A stretch of DNA of 64,000 nucleotides from Halopseudomonas pertucinogena (GCF_014646575.1 NZ_BMNN01000002.1:62001-126000), one strand, 5' to 3'; shown: positions 39,659-49,848, numbered from the stretch's first letter. Program-made: numbers and translations. Notes: generated by a model not told the origin, from the sequence alone.

Positions 39659-39679
39659 TGAAAGGCCGCCCCAGAAAAC

Positions 39680-40840
39680 TTACTTACGATCCTTCAACGG
39701 CACAAACTCCAGATCCTCCGGCCCAACATAGTTGGCGCTCGGGCGGATGATCTTGCCGTCGATGCGTTGTTCGATCACGTGGGCGGACCAGCCGGCGGTG
39801 CGGGCAATCACGAACAGCGGCGTGAACATGGCCGTGGGCACGCCCATCATGTGGTAGCTCACCGCGCTGAACCAGTCGAGGTTGGGGAACATCTTCTTGA
39901 TTTCCCACATCACGCTTTCCAGCCGCTCGGCGATGTCGTACATCTTGCGGTTCTGCTGTTCGTCTGACAGCTCCAGCGCCACCTTCTTGATCACCTCGTT
40001 GCGCGGATCGGAGACGGTGTACACCGGGTGGCCGAAGCCGATGACCACTTCCTTGCGCCCTACCCGCTCGCGGATGTCGGCTTCAGCCTCATCCGGATTG
40101 TCGTAGCGCTTCTGGATCTCGAAGGCCACCTCGTTGGCGCCGCCGTGCTTGGGGCCGCGCAGCGCGCCGATGGCACCGGCAATAGCCGAGTACATGTCCG
40201 AGCCGGTACCGGCAATGACGCGGCTGGTAAAGGTCGAGGCGTTGAACTCGTGCTCGGCGTACAGGTTCAGCGAGGTGTGCATGGCGCGCACCCAGGACTC
40301 CCGGGGCTTCTCGCCGTGCAGCAGGTGCAGGAAGTGACCGCCGATGGAGTCGTCGTCGGTTTCCACGTCGATGCACTTGCCGTTGTGGCTGTAGTGGTAC
40401 CAGTACAGCAGCATGGAACCCAGCGAGGCCATCAGCTTGTCGGCGATGTCACGGGCACCCGGGTGGTTGTGGTCGTCCTTCTCCGGCGTCAGACAGCCCA
40501 GCACGGAAACGCCGGTGCGCATCACGTCCATCGGGTGGGCGGAGGGCGGCAGTTGTTCCAGAGCGGTCATTACCGCCGCCGGCAGGCCGCGCAGGGCCTT
40601 GAGCTTGGCCTTGTAGGCACGCAGTTCGGCTTCGGTCGGCAGCTTGCCATGCACCAGCAGGTGGGCGATTTCCTCGAATTCACAGGTCGTGGCGATATCC
40701 AGGATGTCATAGCCACGGTAATGCAGGTCGTTACCGCTGCGGCCCACGGTACACAGGGCGGTGTTACCGGCGGCGGTGCCGCTCAGGGCGACGGATTTCT
40801 TCGGCTTGAAGGTCGGGGTGGTCGATTCGGTAGCGCTCAT
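39680..40840 (-). CDS. prpC: 2-methylcitrate synthase
   Basis: Condenses propionyl-CoA with oxaloacetate, the entry step of the methylcitrate cycle. The 386-residue citrate-synthase fold protein has its catalytic residues at His232 (KHGGANE), His271 (GFGHPVY) and Asp322 (NLDWFSAV). [10 protein letters not shown] and the short length (citrate synthases are about 430) mark it as PrpC. It follows prpB after 60 bp that include a strong hairpin. Confidence 0.96.
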   Translation of the reverse strand: MSATESTTPTFKPKKSVALSGTAAGNTALCTVGRSGNDLHYRGYDILDIATTCEFEEIAHLLVHGKLPTEAELRAYKAKLKALRGLPAAVMTALEQLPPSAHPMDVMRTGVSVLGCLTPEKDDHNHPGARDIADKLMASLGSMLLYWYHYSHNGKCIDVETDDDSIGGHFLHLLHGEKPRESWVRAMHTSLNLYAEHEFNASTFTSRVIAGTGSDMYSAIAGAIGALRGPKHGGANEVAFEIQKRYDNPDEAEADIRERVGRKEVVIGFGHPVYTVSDPRNEVIKKVALELSDEQQNRKMYDIAERLESVMWEIKKMFPNLDWFSAVSYHMMGVPTAMFTPLFVIARTAGWSAHVIEQRIDGKIIRPSANYVGPEDLEFVPLKDRK

Positions 40841-40859
40841 CGCACATTCTCCTCTTGTG

Positions 40860-40881
40860 CCCGGCCGCAGGGTCGGCCGGG
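40860..40881 (-). other. Intercistronic hairpin between prpB and prpC
   Basis: CCCGGCCG and CGGCCGGG form an 8-bp stem. No T run follows on the minus strand, so it could set relative prpB/prpC transcript levels rather than end transcription. Confidence 0.35.
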
Positions 40882-40900
40882 TATTTTCTTGTTCAGGAAA

Positions 40901-41785
40901 TCACTTCTTACCGGCGGCAAACAGCGCGTCCAGTTTCTGTTCAAAGGCGTGGTAACCGATGCGGTCGTACAGCTCCATGCGCGTCTGCATGCTATCCACC
41001 ACGTTCTTCTGATGGCCTTCGGTACGAATGGCGTTGTAGACATTCTCTGCGGCCTTGTTCGCTGCGCGGAATGCCGACAGCGGATACAGCTGAATGGCAA
41101 CACCTACCGAGGCCAGCTCTTCACGGGTGAACAGCGGCGTGGCACCGAACTCGGTGATGTTGGCAAGAATCGGAACGTTCAGCTCCTTCACGAAGCGCTC
41201 GTAGGTCGGCAGATCGTAGGCAGCTTCGGCAAAGATGGCATCGGCGCCGGCTTCGACGTAGCGCTTGCAACGCTCCAGCGCCGCGTCCACGCCTTCGGCC
41301 TGGATGGCATCGGTACGGGCAATCAGGAAGAAGTCCGGATCGGTCCGGGCGTCAGCCGCCGCCTTGACCCGGTCCGCCATCTCCTCGGTGGAGACGATCT
41401 CCTTGCCCGGGCGGTGGCCGCAGCGCTTGGCGCCGACCTGATCCTCGATATGGGCAGCGGCCGCGCCGGCCTTGATCAGGCTCTTGATGGTGCGCTCGAT
41501 ATTGAAGGCGCTGGGACCGAAGCCGGTGTCGATATCGACCATCAGCGGCAGGTCGCACACATCGGTAATGCGGCGCACATCGATCAGCACATCCTCAAGG
41601 GTGTTGATACCCAGATCGGGCATGCCGAGGGAGCCGGCGGCAACGCCACCACCGGACAGGTAGATGGCCCTGAAGCCAGCACGCTTGGCCAGCAGGGCAT
41701 GGTTGGCATTGATCGCGCCGATCACCTGCAACGGTTGTTCTTCGACCAACGCCTGACGAAACTTCTGACCCGGGGTCTTGTTCAT
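40901..41785 (-). CDS. prpB: 2-methylisocitrate lyase
   Basis: A 294-residue enzyme that splits 2-methylisocitrate to pyruvate and succinate, the last step of the cycle. The active-site loop KRCGH (residues 120-124, Cys122) and the magnesium-binding VDIDTGFG (Asp84, Asp86) are intact. Together with [13 protein letters not shown] they identify the isocitrate-lyase/PEP-mutase family and the PrpB branch. It begins 3 bp after the GntR gene, so regulator and enzymes are in one operon. Confidence 0.96.
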   Translation of the reverse strand: MNKTPGQKFRQALVEEQPLQVIGAINANHALLAKRAGFRAIYLSGGGVAAGSLGMPDLGINTLEDVLIDVRRITDVCDLPLMVDIDTGFGPSAFNIERTIKSLIKAGAAAAHIEDQVGAKRCGHRPGKEIVSTEEMADRVKAAADARTDPDFFLIARTDAIQAEGVDAALERCKRYVEAGADAIFAEAAYDLPTYERFVKELNVPILANITEFGATPLFTREELASVGVAIQLYPLSAFRAANKAAENVYNAIRTEGHQKNVVDSMQTRMELYDRIGYHAFEQKLDALFAAGKK

Positions 41786-41788
41786 TAC

Positions 41789-42493
41789 CTATTTCCCTCC
41801 TGAGGATGTAGTGGCGTCGCGCTGCTCCAGCATACGGCGCTCTATATTGCGGCGAGATGCGCTGATATGACGGCGCATCAGCATTTCCGCGAGTTCACCA
41901 TCACGGTCGGCGATGGCTTCGATGATTCGATGGTGCTCGGCAAACGCCTGCTGCGGGCGCTTGGGAGCGGATGAGAACTTGTAGCGGTACATGCGTACCA
42001 GGTGATACAGATCCCCGCAGAGCATGTCGCTCAGGGTGCGATTCTTGCTGCCCTGGATGATCACGAAATGGATATCCAGGTCGCCTTCCTGCTGATAGTA
42101 GGATTCGTTGGCCTTCAGGCCGGAATGCCGCTCGTGGGTTGCCAGCACTTCACGCAGGTTGGCGACCTCCTCGTCGGTCATGTTCTGCGCGGCCAGCCGG
42201 CAGGCCATGCCTTCCAGCGCCTCGCGCACATGGTAGAGCTCGATCAGCTCTTCATAGCTGAGCGACACCACCCGCACACCGGCATGGGGCACGCGCACCA
42301 CCAGCCGCCGCCCTTCCAGCCGACGGATGGCCTCGCGCAATGGCCCCCGACTGATACCGTAGGTGGTGGACAGAAACTGTTCACTGATCCGCGTCCCCGG
42401 CGGGATCTCACCCTTGACGATGGCCGTCTGCAAACGCAGAAAGGCTCCATCGGAGAGTGTGGTGGTGGCTGCAGCCTCTACGGAATCGGTCAA
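41789..42493 (-). CDS. GntR-family (FadR-type) regulator of the methylcitrate operon
   Basis: A 234-residue transcription factor. The N-terminal winged helix contains LSTTYGISRGPLREAIRRLEGRRLV, and the rest is a helical FCD ligand domain (ELYHVREALEGMACRLA, DLDIHFVIIQGSKNRTL). By position it should control the prp genes, as the related regulator does in P. aeruginosa. The ligand is probably a methylcitrate-cycle intermediate, by inference. The only workable start is a TTG at 42493 preceded by AAGG, and a perfect TTGTATACAA palindrome lies between the two. Confidence 0.9.
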   Translation of the reverse strand: MTDSVEAAATTTLSDGAFLRLQTAIVKGEIPPGTRISEQFLSTTYGISRGPLREAIRRLEGRRLVVRVPHAGVRVVSLSYEELIELYHVREALEGMACRLAAQNMTDEEVANLREVLATHERHSGLKANESYYQQEGDLDIHFVIIQGSKNRTLSDMLCGDLYHLVRMYRYKFSSAPKRPQQAFAEHHRIIEAIADRDGELAEMLMRRHISASRRNIERRMLEQRDATTSSGGK

Positions 42494-42503
42494 TTGTATA
42501 CAA
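42494..42503. promoter_or_regulatory. Palindromic operator at the GntR start
   Basis: TTGTATACAA is a perfect 10-bp palindrome of the kind bound by GntR/FadR-type repressors. It abuts the TTG start codon, between it and the AAGG ribosome binding site, so binding would repress the whole operon, including the regulator itself. Confidence 0.6.
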
Positions 42504-42735
42504 CCTTGTTATGTGCGGATATAGAAAGCCCCGTTATTGAGGGCGATAGTGCCAGCGTCGAACACGGATTGTCAACAATCCGAGAATAGCGGTTACGTAG
42601 CGCAACAACTCGGCAAGGAACTTAGGGCCCTGTGTGCCGGTCTGCTTGCGTGCTACTATCGCACCCGTCCAACGCTGCCTTTTCCGACCGATCCATGGAA
42701 TGGAGCAGCAGTCTGAAACTGCCGCTGAGAACGTT

Positions 42736-44265
42736 ATGCAATCGATCAACACGCATCTGAAAATCCTGATTGCCCTTATGGTCAGTCTGGGGCTCCTGAT
42801 TACCGGTTATCAGATCTATGTCCTGGACATCCCCGTCCGGGAAGACGAAACCGACGATATATGGAGCCTGGACGCGAAGGTGGAATTCCGCGCCAACAGC
42901 GGGGTTCCGGTAAAGGCGCAGCTGTTCATTCCACCGCTCAATCAGGAATTCGTCAGCCTCAACGAGAGTTTCATTTCCAATAACTACGGCGTCAGCGTCA
43001 ACCAGCAGAACGGCAACCGCCGGGTTACCTGGTCCGCCCGCCGTGCCAGCGGCTCCCAGGCTCTTTATTACCGCATGGTGCTGACCAAGCGTTACGGCAC
43101 CGAGCCGGTCGAGGCCAGGCCGCCCGCCCCGCGCCAGCCGATCGAGCTGAGCGGCGCCGAGCAGGTCGCCGCCGACGCCCTGATCAATCCGATCCGCCAG
43201 CACTCGGCCGACATCGAGACCTTCATCAGCGAAACCATCCGCCGGGTCAACGACATCACCGATGACAACGTCCGTCTGCTGCTGGACGGTCAGGCCACGC
43301 CGCTGAACAAGGCAAGGGTGATCGACGTGCTGCTGTCCAACGCCCGCATTCCGCTGGAGCTGGTGCACACCATCCGCCTGGAGCCCTCGACCAACCAGGA
43401 GCCGGAACTCTGGCTGCGCAGTCACAACGGCGAGCGCTGGCTGTACTTCCACCCGGAGACCGGCCAGCAGGGCATCCCCGACAACCGTCTGGTCTGGTGG
43501 ACCGGTAACCTGCCGCTGCTGCAGCTGGAAGGCGGCCGCACCGGCAACGTCAGCTTCACCATCAACAACAGCGAAATGAACGCGCTGCGCCTGGCCCGCA
43601 TGACCACCGAGGCCACCACCTCGCCGCTGCTGGAATACTCGCTGTACGGCCTGCCGCTGCAGGCCCAGCAGGTCTATCAGGTGATGATCATGATCCCGAT
43701 CGGCGTACTGGTGATCCTGGTGCTGCGCAACCTGATCGGCATCCAGACCCTGGGCACCTTCACCCCGGTGCTGATCGCCCTGGCATTCCGAGAAACCCAG
43801 GTCGGCTGGGGCATCATGCTGTTCACCCTGATCACTGCCCTGGGCCTGTCGCTGCGTTCCTATCTGGAGCATCTCAAGCTGCAGATGCTGCCCCGACTGT
43901 CCATCGTGCTCACCTTCGTGGTGATCATCATTGCGGTGATCAGCCTGTTCAGCCACAAGCTGGGCATCGAGCGTGCATTGTCGGTATCGCTGTTCCCGAT
44001 GGTGATCCTGACCATGACCATCGAGCGCCTGTCGATCAACTGGGAAGAGCGCGGCGGCGGTCACTCCTTCAAGGTCGCGGTTGGCACGCTGATCGCCGCG
44101 ACCCTGTCGCACATGCTGATGACCATTCCGGAACTGACCTACTTCGTGTTCACCTTCCCGGGTGTGCTGCTGGTGCTGGTAGGCTTCATGCTGGCCATGG
44201 GTCGCTATCGCGGCTACCGCCTCACCGAACTGATGCGCTTCAAGGCGCTGACCAAGCAGGGTTGA
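42736..44265 (+). CDS. Inactive transglutaminase fused to membrane domain
   Basis: A 509-residue protein with one N-terminal membrane helix (about 8-28), a periplasmic transglutaminase-like region (about 30-315), and a C-terminal bundle of about six or seven helices beginning YQVMIMIPIGVLVILVL. It contains no cysteine at all, so the catalytic cysteine of active transglutaminases is missing; this is read directly. This architecture is known from comparative genomics as a partner of an ATP-grasp ligase and a retropepsin-like protease. The ligase follows after 10 bp; I see no protease gene in the window. The ATG at 42736 is preferred to earlier in-frame starts because it begins the signal-anchor. 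Confidence 0.87.
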   Translation: MQSINTHLKILIALMVSLGLLITGYQIYVLDIPVREDETDDIWSLDAKVEFRANSGVPVKAQLFIPPLNQEFVSLNESFISNNYGVSVNQQNGNRRVTWSARRASGSQALYYRMVLTKRYGTEPVEARPPAPRQPIELSGAEQVAADALINPIRQHSADIETFISETIRRVNDITDDNVRLLLDGQATPLNKARVIDVLLSNARIPLELVHTIRLEPSTNQEPELWLRSHNGERWLYFHPETGQQGIPDNRLVWWTGNLPLLQLEGGRTGNVSFTINNSEMNALRLARMTTEATTSPLLEYSLYGLPLQAQQVYQVMIMIPIGVLVILVLRNLIGIQTLGTFTPVLIALAFRETQVGWGIMLFTLITALGLSLRSYLEHLKLQMLPRLSIVLTFVVIIIAVISLFSHKLGIERALSVSLFPMVILTMTIERLSINWEERGGGHSFKVAVGTLIAATLSHMLMTIPELTYFVFTFPGVLLVLVGFMLAMGRYRGYRLTELMRFKALTKQG

Positions 44266-44275
44266 GGGCCAACAC

Positions 44276-45301
44276 ATGTTTTTCTGGAAAACCTGGAAGG
44301 CACTGAGCGAAGCGGGCGTGATGGGCATCAATCGCCGCAACGCGGACTACGTGCTCAAGTACAACAAGCGGCATCTGTACCCGGTGGTGGACGACAAGAT
44401 CCTGACCAAGGAACGGGCCATCGCTGCGAAAATCAACGTGCCGGAAATGTACGGCATCATCGATAGCGAAAAGGATATCGGCAAGTTCAGCAAACTGGTT
44501 GAAGGCCACAAGGACTTCGTCATCAAGCCGGCGCAGGGCGCCGGCGGTGACGGCATCATGGTTATCGGTGACCGCTACGAGGGGCGTTATCGCACGGTAT
44601 CGGGCAAGATCGTCAGCCATGACGAGATCGAGCATCACCTGTCCAACATCATCTCCGGGCTGTACTCCCTGGGCGGCCACCGTGACCGCGCGCTGATCGA
44701 ATATCGGGTCAAGCCCGATCCGATCTTCCGCAGCATCAGCTACGAAGGCGTGCCCGACATCCGCATCATCGTTCTGATGGGCTACCCGGTGATGGCGATG
44801 CTGCGCCTGCCTACCCGGCAGTCCGGCGGCAAGGCCAACCTGCACCAGGGCGCGATCGGCGTCGGCGTGGACCTGACCACCGGCATCACCCTCCAGGGCA
44901 CCTGGCTGAACAACAAGATCAGCAAGCACCCGGACACCGCCAACGAAGTGGCCGGCGTGCAGCTGCCCGACTGGGACGGCTTCATGCGCCTGGCCACCTC
45001 CTGCTACGAGCTGTCCGGGCTGGGCTATATCGGCGTGGATCTGGTCCTGGACGAGAAAAAGGGCCCGCTCATTCTGGAGCTCAACGCCCGCCCCGGCCTC
45101 AACATCCAGATCGCCAACGATGCCGGCCTGACCCACCGCTGCCACACAGTGGAACGACATATCGCCGCGCTGAAGAAAGCCGGTCGCAGCGAGACCGTCG
45201 AGGAGCGTATGGCGTTCTCGCAGAAGCATTTCGGCAAGCCGGTGTTTCTCAGCGCCGACGAAGTGCCCCCGCCGTCGGAAGCTGTCGAACCCGACGCATG
45301 A
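44276..45301 (+). CDS. Alpha-L-glutamate ligase-like protein (ATP-grasp, RimK-related)
   Basis: A 341-residue ATP-grasp enzyme. The ATP-binding lysine is Lys84 in FVIKPAQGAGGDGI, and the metal-binding pair is Glu268 and Asn270 in LILELNARPGLNIQIAN. RimK-type ligases add glutamate or other amino acids to a protein or small molecule using ATP; the acceptor here is not known. It is co-transcribed with the inactive transglutaminase/membrane gene, and its stop overlaps the pabB start by ATGA. The pairing suggests a ligase that works with a membrane receptor. Confidence 0.9.
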   Translation: MFFWKTWKALSEAGVMGINRRNADYVLKYNKRHLYPVVDDKILTKERAIAAKINVPEMYGIIDSEKDIGKFSKLVEGHKDFVIKPAQGAGGDGIMVIGDRYEGRYRTVSGKIVSHDEIEHHLSNIISGLYSLGGHRDRALIEYRVKPDPIFRSISYEGVPDIRIIVLMGYPVMAMLRLPTRQSGGKANLHQGAIGVGVDLTTGITLQGTWLNNKISKHPDTANEVAGVQLPDWDGFMRLATSCYELSGLGYIGVDLVLDEKKGPLILELNARPGLNIQIANDAGLTHRCHTVERHIAALKKAGRSETVEERMAFSQKHFGKPVFLSADEVPPPSEAVEPDA

Positions 45302-46632
45302 TCCAGCCCTACCGCATCACCGAGCTGCCCTGGCAGGCCGACCCGCTGCCGGGGCTGCTTGCCATCCGGGGCATGGGCCACCCGGTCCTGCTTGACTCGG
45401 CCGCCAGCGGTGATCCTCGCAGCCGCTACAGCATACTGGCTGCCGATCCCGCCATGGTGATCAGCGCCGAACGAAACGAAAGCGGATTGTCGACAATCGC
45501 GCGCCTGCGCGCCGCGCTGCAGGACCTCGGGCCGGCCAGCTGGCCTGATCAGCTGCAACTGCCGTTTGGCGCAGGTGCGCTGGGATTCGTCAGTTACGAC
45601 TTCGGCCGGGCGCTGGAAAGCCTGCCGGTACAGGCGAAGGCCGATATTTCCCTGCCACTGTTGCAGATGGGCATCTATCACTGGAGCGTCATCAGCGACA
45701 ATCAGGCCCGGCGCCGCTGGCTGGTCTGCCACCCCAGGGTGGCACGGGAGTATGAGGAGCAAGTGCTGATGCGGCTGGGCTCCCGAGATCCTTCCGAACA
45801 ATCCTTCGCCCTGCGACAGCCCTTCGCCGCCGAACAGCGCAAGGACGAATATCTTCAGTCGTTCGAGCGCATCCAGCACTATATCCGCGCCGGCGACTGC
45901 TACCAGGTCAACCTGGCCCAGCGCTTCAGCGCGCCCTGCCAGGGCGATCCCCTCGCCGCCTACCGGCGACTGCGCCGGGCCTGCCCCACCCCCTTCGCCG
46001 CCTACCTGGAGTCACCGGACCACGCCGTGCTGAGCCTGTCGCCGGAGCGCTTTCTCAAGGTAGTGGATGGCCAGGTGGAAACCCGCCCGATCAAGGGCAC
46101 GCGCCCCCGGGGCACAACCGCCGAGCGGGACACAGCGCTGGCCGAGGAGCTGCGCAGCAGCCCCAAGGACCGCGCGGAAAACCTGATGATCGTCGACCTG
46201 CTGCGCAACGACCTAGGTCGCGTATGCGCCTATGGCAGCGTACGGGTGCCGGAACTGTTCAGCATCGAGCGCTACCCCAACGTCCACCACCTGGTCAGCA
46301 GCATTACCGGCACCCTCGCCCCCGGCGAGGACGCCCTGAGCCTGCTGGCCGGCGCCTTCCCGGGCGGCTCCATCACCGGCGCCCCGAAGATCCGCGCCAT
46401 GCAGATCATCGAAGAACTGGAGCCGGTACGCCGCAGCCTGTATTGCGGCAGTATCGGTTACATCGGCTGCGAGGGGCAGATGGACATGAACATCGCCATC
46501 CGCACGCTGGTGCACCAGAAGGACCGGCTCTATTGCTGGGGTGGCGGCGGTATTGTCGCGGATTCGGATGGGGAAGCGGAATATCAGGAAAGCCTGACCA
46601 AGGTGCGGGTGCTGATGGAGAGTCTGGGGTAG
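45298..46632 (+). CDS. pabB: Aminodeoxychorismate synthase component I
   Basis: A 444-residue chorismate-utilising enzyme that aminates chorismate to aminodeoxychorismate for p-aminobenzoate and folate synthesis. Lys266 of RPIKGTRPR marks PabB rather than anthranilate synthase. The C-terminal chorismate-binding core (FPGGSITGAPKIRAMQIIEELEP ... GGGGIVADSDGEAEYQES) is complete. It overlaps the ATP-grasp gene by 4 bp. The gene end is followed by a repeat-rich 410-bp gap before thrH. Confidence 0.94.
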   Translation: MIQPYRITELPWQADPLPGLLAIRGMGHPVLLDSAASGDPRSRYSILAADPAMVISAERNESGLSTIARLRAALQDLGPASWPDQLQLPFGAGALGFVSYDFGRALESLPVQAKADISLPLLQMGIYHWSVISDNQARRRWLVCHPRVAREYEEQVLMRLGSRDPSEQSFALRQPFAAEQRKDEYLQSFERIQHYIRAGDCYQVNLAQRFSAPCQGDPLAAYRRLRRACPTPFAAYLESPDHAVLSLSPERFLKVVDGQVETRPIKGTRPRGTTAERDTALAEELRSSPKDRAENLMIVDLLRNDLGRVCAYGSVRVPELFSIERYPNVHHLVSSITGTLAPGEDALSLLAGAFPGGSITGAPKIRAMQIIEELEPVRRSLYCGSIGYIGCEGQMDMNIAIRTLVHQKDRLYCWGGGGIVADSDGEAEYQESLTKVRVLMESLG

Positions 46633-46643
46633 CTTGGTTTGAG

Positions 46644-46692
46644 TTGCTGGTTGCTGGTTGTTGGTTGCTGGTTGCTGGTTGCTGGTTGCTGG
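46644..46692. repeat. 7-bp tandem repeat, seven units
   Basis: Seven head-to-tail copies of TTGCTGG, the third with a T for C, directly after pabB. Such a run can change copy number by slippage. It is 12 bp past the pabB stop, so it should not affect coding. Confidence 0.9.
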
Positions 46693-46708
46693 ATCAGCGG
46701 AAGACTTC

Positions 46709-46810
46709 GCTTATGGGGCGGGCTATCTCGACACGCTGCAAGTACATCCCTGTAAGCTCGCGGTCGCCATCCATGGCGACACGACGGTCGAGCTAACCCG
46801 CCCCACAAGC
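46709..46810. repeat. Inverted-repeat element A in the pabB-thrH gap
   Basis: Arms of 24 bp at 46709-46732 and 46787-46810 (21 of 24 bases pair) enclose a 54-bp centre with the palindrome GTCGCCAT-CC-ATGGCGAC at 46763-46780. No open reading frame is inside. It resembles a MITE or extended palindromic repeat. Confidence 0.65.
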
Positions 46811-46873
46811 TCCGTCACAAACTCTTGAGTCGCGGACGGCAAAACCAAACCAGCAGCGGCTTGAATGTCAGCA

Positions 46874-46985
46874 GGCCGGAGGGGGTATGACCGATCGCGG
46901 GACCGTCTGCGGCCAGGGACGGCCGTAGACGAGCGCCATGGATGGCGGGGTGCGAGTCCAGCGATGGGTCATGCCCCCTCCGGCC
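46874..46985. repeat. Inverted-repeat element B in the pabB-thrH gap
   Basis: Arms of 19 bp at 46874-46892 and 46967-46985 (18 of 19 pair) enclose a centre that holds CGCCAT-GG-ATGGCG at 46934-46947. This is the reverse complement of the core in element A, although the arms differ. Confidence 0.65.
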
Positions 46986-47042
46986 CGGCCCCGATTCCGC
47001 AACAGCGTCGACCTGAGAAAAAATCACGCTGATCAAGCAGGC

Positions 47043-47660
47043 TTACAGGCTCAGCTTCCGATTCGACGCCTTGATGAATTCCTTCTTCAGGTCTTCAAAG
47101 GTATGCACCGCGGGGAACTGCGGGAATTCGGCGATCACGTTGTCCGGCGCGTGGAACAGAATGCCAGCGTGGGCTTCGGAGAGCATGGTGGTGTCGTTGT
47201 AGGAGTCACCGGCGGCGATCACCCGGTAGTACAGGCTCTTGAACGCCAATACCGACTGACGCTTGGGGTCCTTCTGGCGCAGCTGGTAGTCCACCACCCG
47301 GTCATTCTCATCGGTGATCAGCTTGTGGCACAGCAGCGTCGGAAAGCCCAGCTGGCGCATCAGCGGCTGGGAGAATTCGTAGAAGGTGTCGGACAGGATC
47401 ACCACCTGGAAACGCTCGCGCAGCCAGTCCACGAACTCCACTGCACCGTCCAGCGGCTTCAGGGTGCCGATCACTTCCTGGATATCGCCCAGCTTCAGGC
47501 CATGTTCGTCCAGAATACGCAGGCGCTGCTTCATCAGCACGTCGTAATCGGGAATATCCCGGGTGGTCGCGCGCAGCTCGGCGATACCGGTTTTCTCGGC
47601 GAAGGCAATCCAGATTTCGGGGACCAGAACACCTTCGAGGTCAAGGCAGGCGATTTCCAC
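47043..47660 (-). CDS. thrH: Bifunctional phosphoserine phosphatase/homoserine phosphotransferase
   Basis: HAD-superfamily enzyme of 205 residues, the size of P. aeruginosa ThrH. The nucleophile is Asp7 in IACLDLEGV, and later motifs are VVILSDTFYEF and AAGDSYNDTTML. ThrH removes phosphate from phosphoserine and can pass it to homoserine. The start is GTG at 47660, with AGGAG six bases upstream; a start at 47696 would add a tail absent from the family. It stands divergent from cysH with about 200 bp in between. Confidence 0.95.
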   Translation of the reverse strand: MEIACLDLEGVLVPEIWIAFAEKTGIAELRATTRDIPDYDVLMKQRLRILDEHGLKLGDIQEVIGTLKPLDGAVEFVDWLRERFQVVILSDTFYEFSQPLMRQLGFPTLLCHKLITDENDRVVDYQLRQKDPKRQSVLAFKSLYYRVIAAGDSYNDTTMLSEAHAGILFHAPDNVIAEFPQFPAVHTFEDLKKEFIKASNRKLSL

Positions 47661-47771
47661 AGAGTACTCCTGAAGCAGTGATTGAACTGGCGCCACAATC
47701 TACCGGCTCCGCTACGCGGGCGCAATCGCGGCGCGACAGGACAGGTCTTCGATAGCAGCAAGGCATAAAAC

Positions 47772-47816
47772 TATAACCAAATAGAGGAAGAAGTACTAAG
47801 CGCCCCTTGCTAAAAT
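47772..47816 (+). promoter_or_regulatory. Putative CysB-dependent promoter of cysH
   Basis: TATAACCAAAT at 47772-47782 also occurs upstream of cysB (49828-49838). A TAAAAT -10 box lies at 47811-47816, but no -35 box is visible at the right distance. This fits a promoter that needs an activator bound near -45. Confidence 0.45.
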
Positions 47817-47865
47817 GCCGCGATCAAGAGATGGCCCGCAGATGGCCGCATTGCAGGAGAGCCTG

Positions 47866-48600
47866 ATGTTGAGCAATACATTCGATGCCGAAGCCCTGGC
47901 GACCGAGTACGCCGCGAAGTCGCCGCAGGAAATTCTGAAGCTGGCCTTCGCGCATTTCGATGACCTCTGGCTGTCCTTCAGTGGGGCCGACGACATCGTC
48001 GTGCTGGACATGGCCTGGAAGATCAATCCGCAGCTCAGGGTGTTCACCCTGGATACCGGTCGCCTGCATCCGGAGACCTACCGTTTTCTGGAAGAAGTGC
48101 GCAAGCACTACGACATCCAGCTCGAAGTACTCTCCCCCGATCAGCAGGCGCTGGAAGCCTACGTCAAGGCCAAGGGGCTGTTCGACTTCTATGAAAGCGG
48201 CCATGGTGAATGCTGCGGCATCCGCAAGATCGCGCCCCTGCGCCGCAAGCTGGCCACCGTCGATGCCTGGATCACCGGCCAGCGCCGGGATCAGAGCCCC
48301 GGTACCCGCAGCAACGTGCCGGTGGTGGAAGTCGATGGCGCCTTTTCCACTGCGGACCGCCAGTTGATCAAGTTCAACCCGCTGGCCAACTACACCAGCG
48401 AAGACGTGTGGAACTACATCCGCATGCTGGAGATTCCCTACAACCCGCTGCACGAGCGCGGTTTTGTCAGCATCGGCTGCGAACCCTGCACCCGCCCGGT
48501 CCTGCCCAACCAGCACGAACGTGAAGGTCGCTGGTGGTGGGAAGAGGCAACCCAGAAGGAATGCGGACTGCACGCCGGAAACCTGATCGCCCGGGGGTAA
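47866..48600 (+). CDS. cysH: Assimilatory adenylyl-sulfate (APS) reductase
   Basis: A 244-residue enzyme that reduces APS to sulfite in cysteine biosynthesis. The cysteine pairs Cys116-Cys117 (ECCGIRK) and Cys205-Cys208 (CEPC) are the [4Fe-4S] ligands that separate APS reductases from PAPS reductases. The catalytic cysteine is Cys233 in the tail KECGLH. The ATG at 47866 follows AGGAG by six bases, whereas the frame's earlier start (47815) has no such site. The neighbour cysB encodes the expected regulator. Confidence 0.97.
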   Translation: MLSNTFDAEALATEYAAKSPQEILKLAFAHFDDLWLSFSGADDIVVLDMAWKINPQLRVFTLDTGRLHPETYRFLEEVRKHYDIQLEVLSPDQQALEAYVKAKGLFDFYESGHGECCGIRKIAPLRRKLATVDAWITGQRRDQSPGTRSNVPVVEVDGAFSTADRQLIKFNPLANYTSEDVWNYIRMLEIPYNPLHERGFVSIGCEPCTRPVLPNQHEREGRWWWEEATQKECGLHAGNLIARG

Positions 48601-48627
48601 GCGCGTTTTGGGCGGGCGTCCGCGCCT

Positions 48628-48659
48628 GCGGCCATCGCCGCGAGGTCGCGGCTCCTACA
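48628..48659. repeat. REP-like palindromic repeat after cysH
   Basis: The sequence GCGGCCATCGCCGCGAGGTC followed by GCGGCTCCTACA contains nested palindromes and, on the minus strand, begins TGTAGGAGCCGCGA. This matches the general form of pseudomonad REP elements. It lies 28 bp past the cysH stop. Confidence 0.6.
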
Positions 48660-48807
48660 GAGATGGGGCATGTACCGGGTTCGAATCGATGGGTATGGCG
48701 CGGCTGACAGGCCCGCCCCCGGGAATGTCGAGTTCCATCTCGACACAGCGGACCGTCAGCAAACCGGGTACCCGGAACGAGCACCCGGCCCCGCCGCAGG
48801 CGATGAC

Positions 48808-49794
<987 letters not shown>

Positions 49795-49827
49795 TCAGTG
49801 CAAACAAGCGAAACATCATGAACCGTT

Positions 49828-49848
49828 TATAACCAAATTCATAGTTAT
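49828..49848. promoter_or_regulatory. Putative CysB autoregulatory site
   Basis: ATAAC and GTTAT form an inverted pair with 10 bp between them (49829-49848), containing the TATAACCAAAT string also found before cysH. It lies about 45 bp upstream of the cysB start, where a LysR regulator would bind its own promoter. Confidence 0.45.

Noticed and set aside
35738-39661. A 1307-codon plus-strand open frame opposite prpF and acnD.
   Set aside because: It is the antisense shadow of two well-identified genes, is low in recognisable domains and runs across the repeat pair. High GC content often produces such frames.
46644-46692. Tandem repeats considered as a CRISPR array.
   Set aside because: The unit is 7 bp and there are no spacers or cas genes.
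48660-48807. A stretch resembling tRNA (GGGTTCGAATC) after cysH.
   Set aside because: No acceptor or anticodon stem can be drawn around it; only the T-loop-like string is present.
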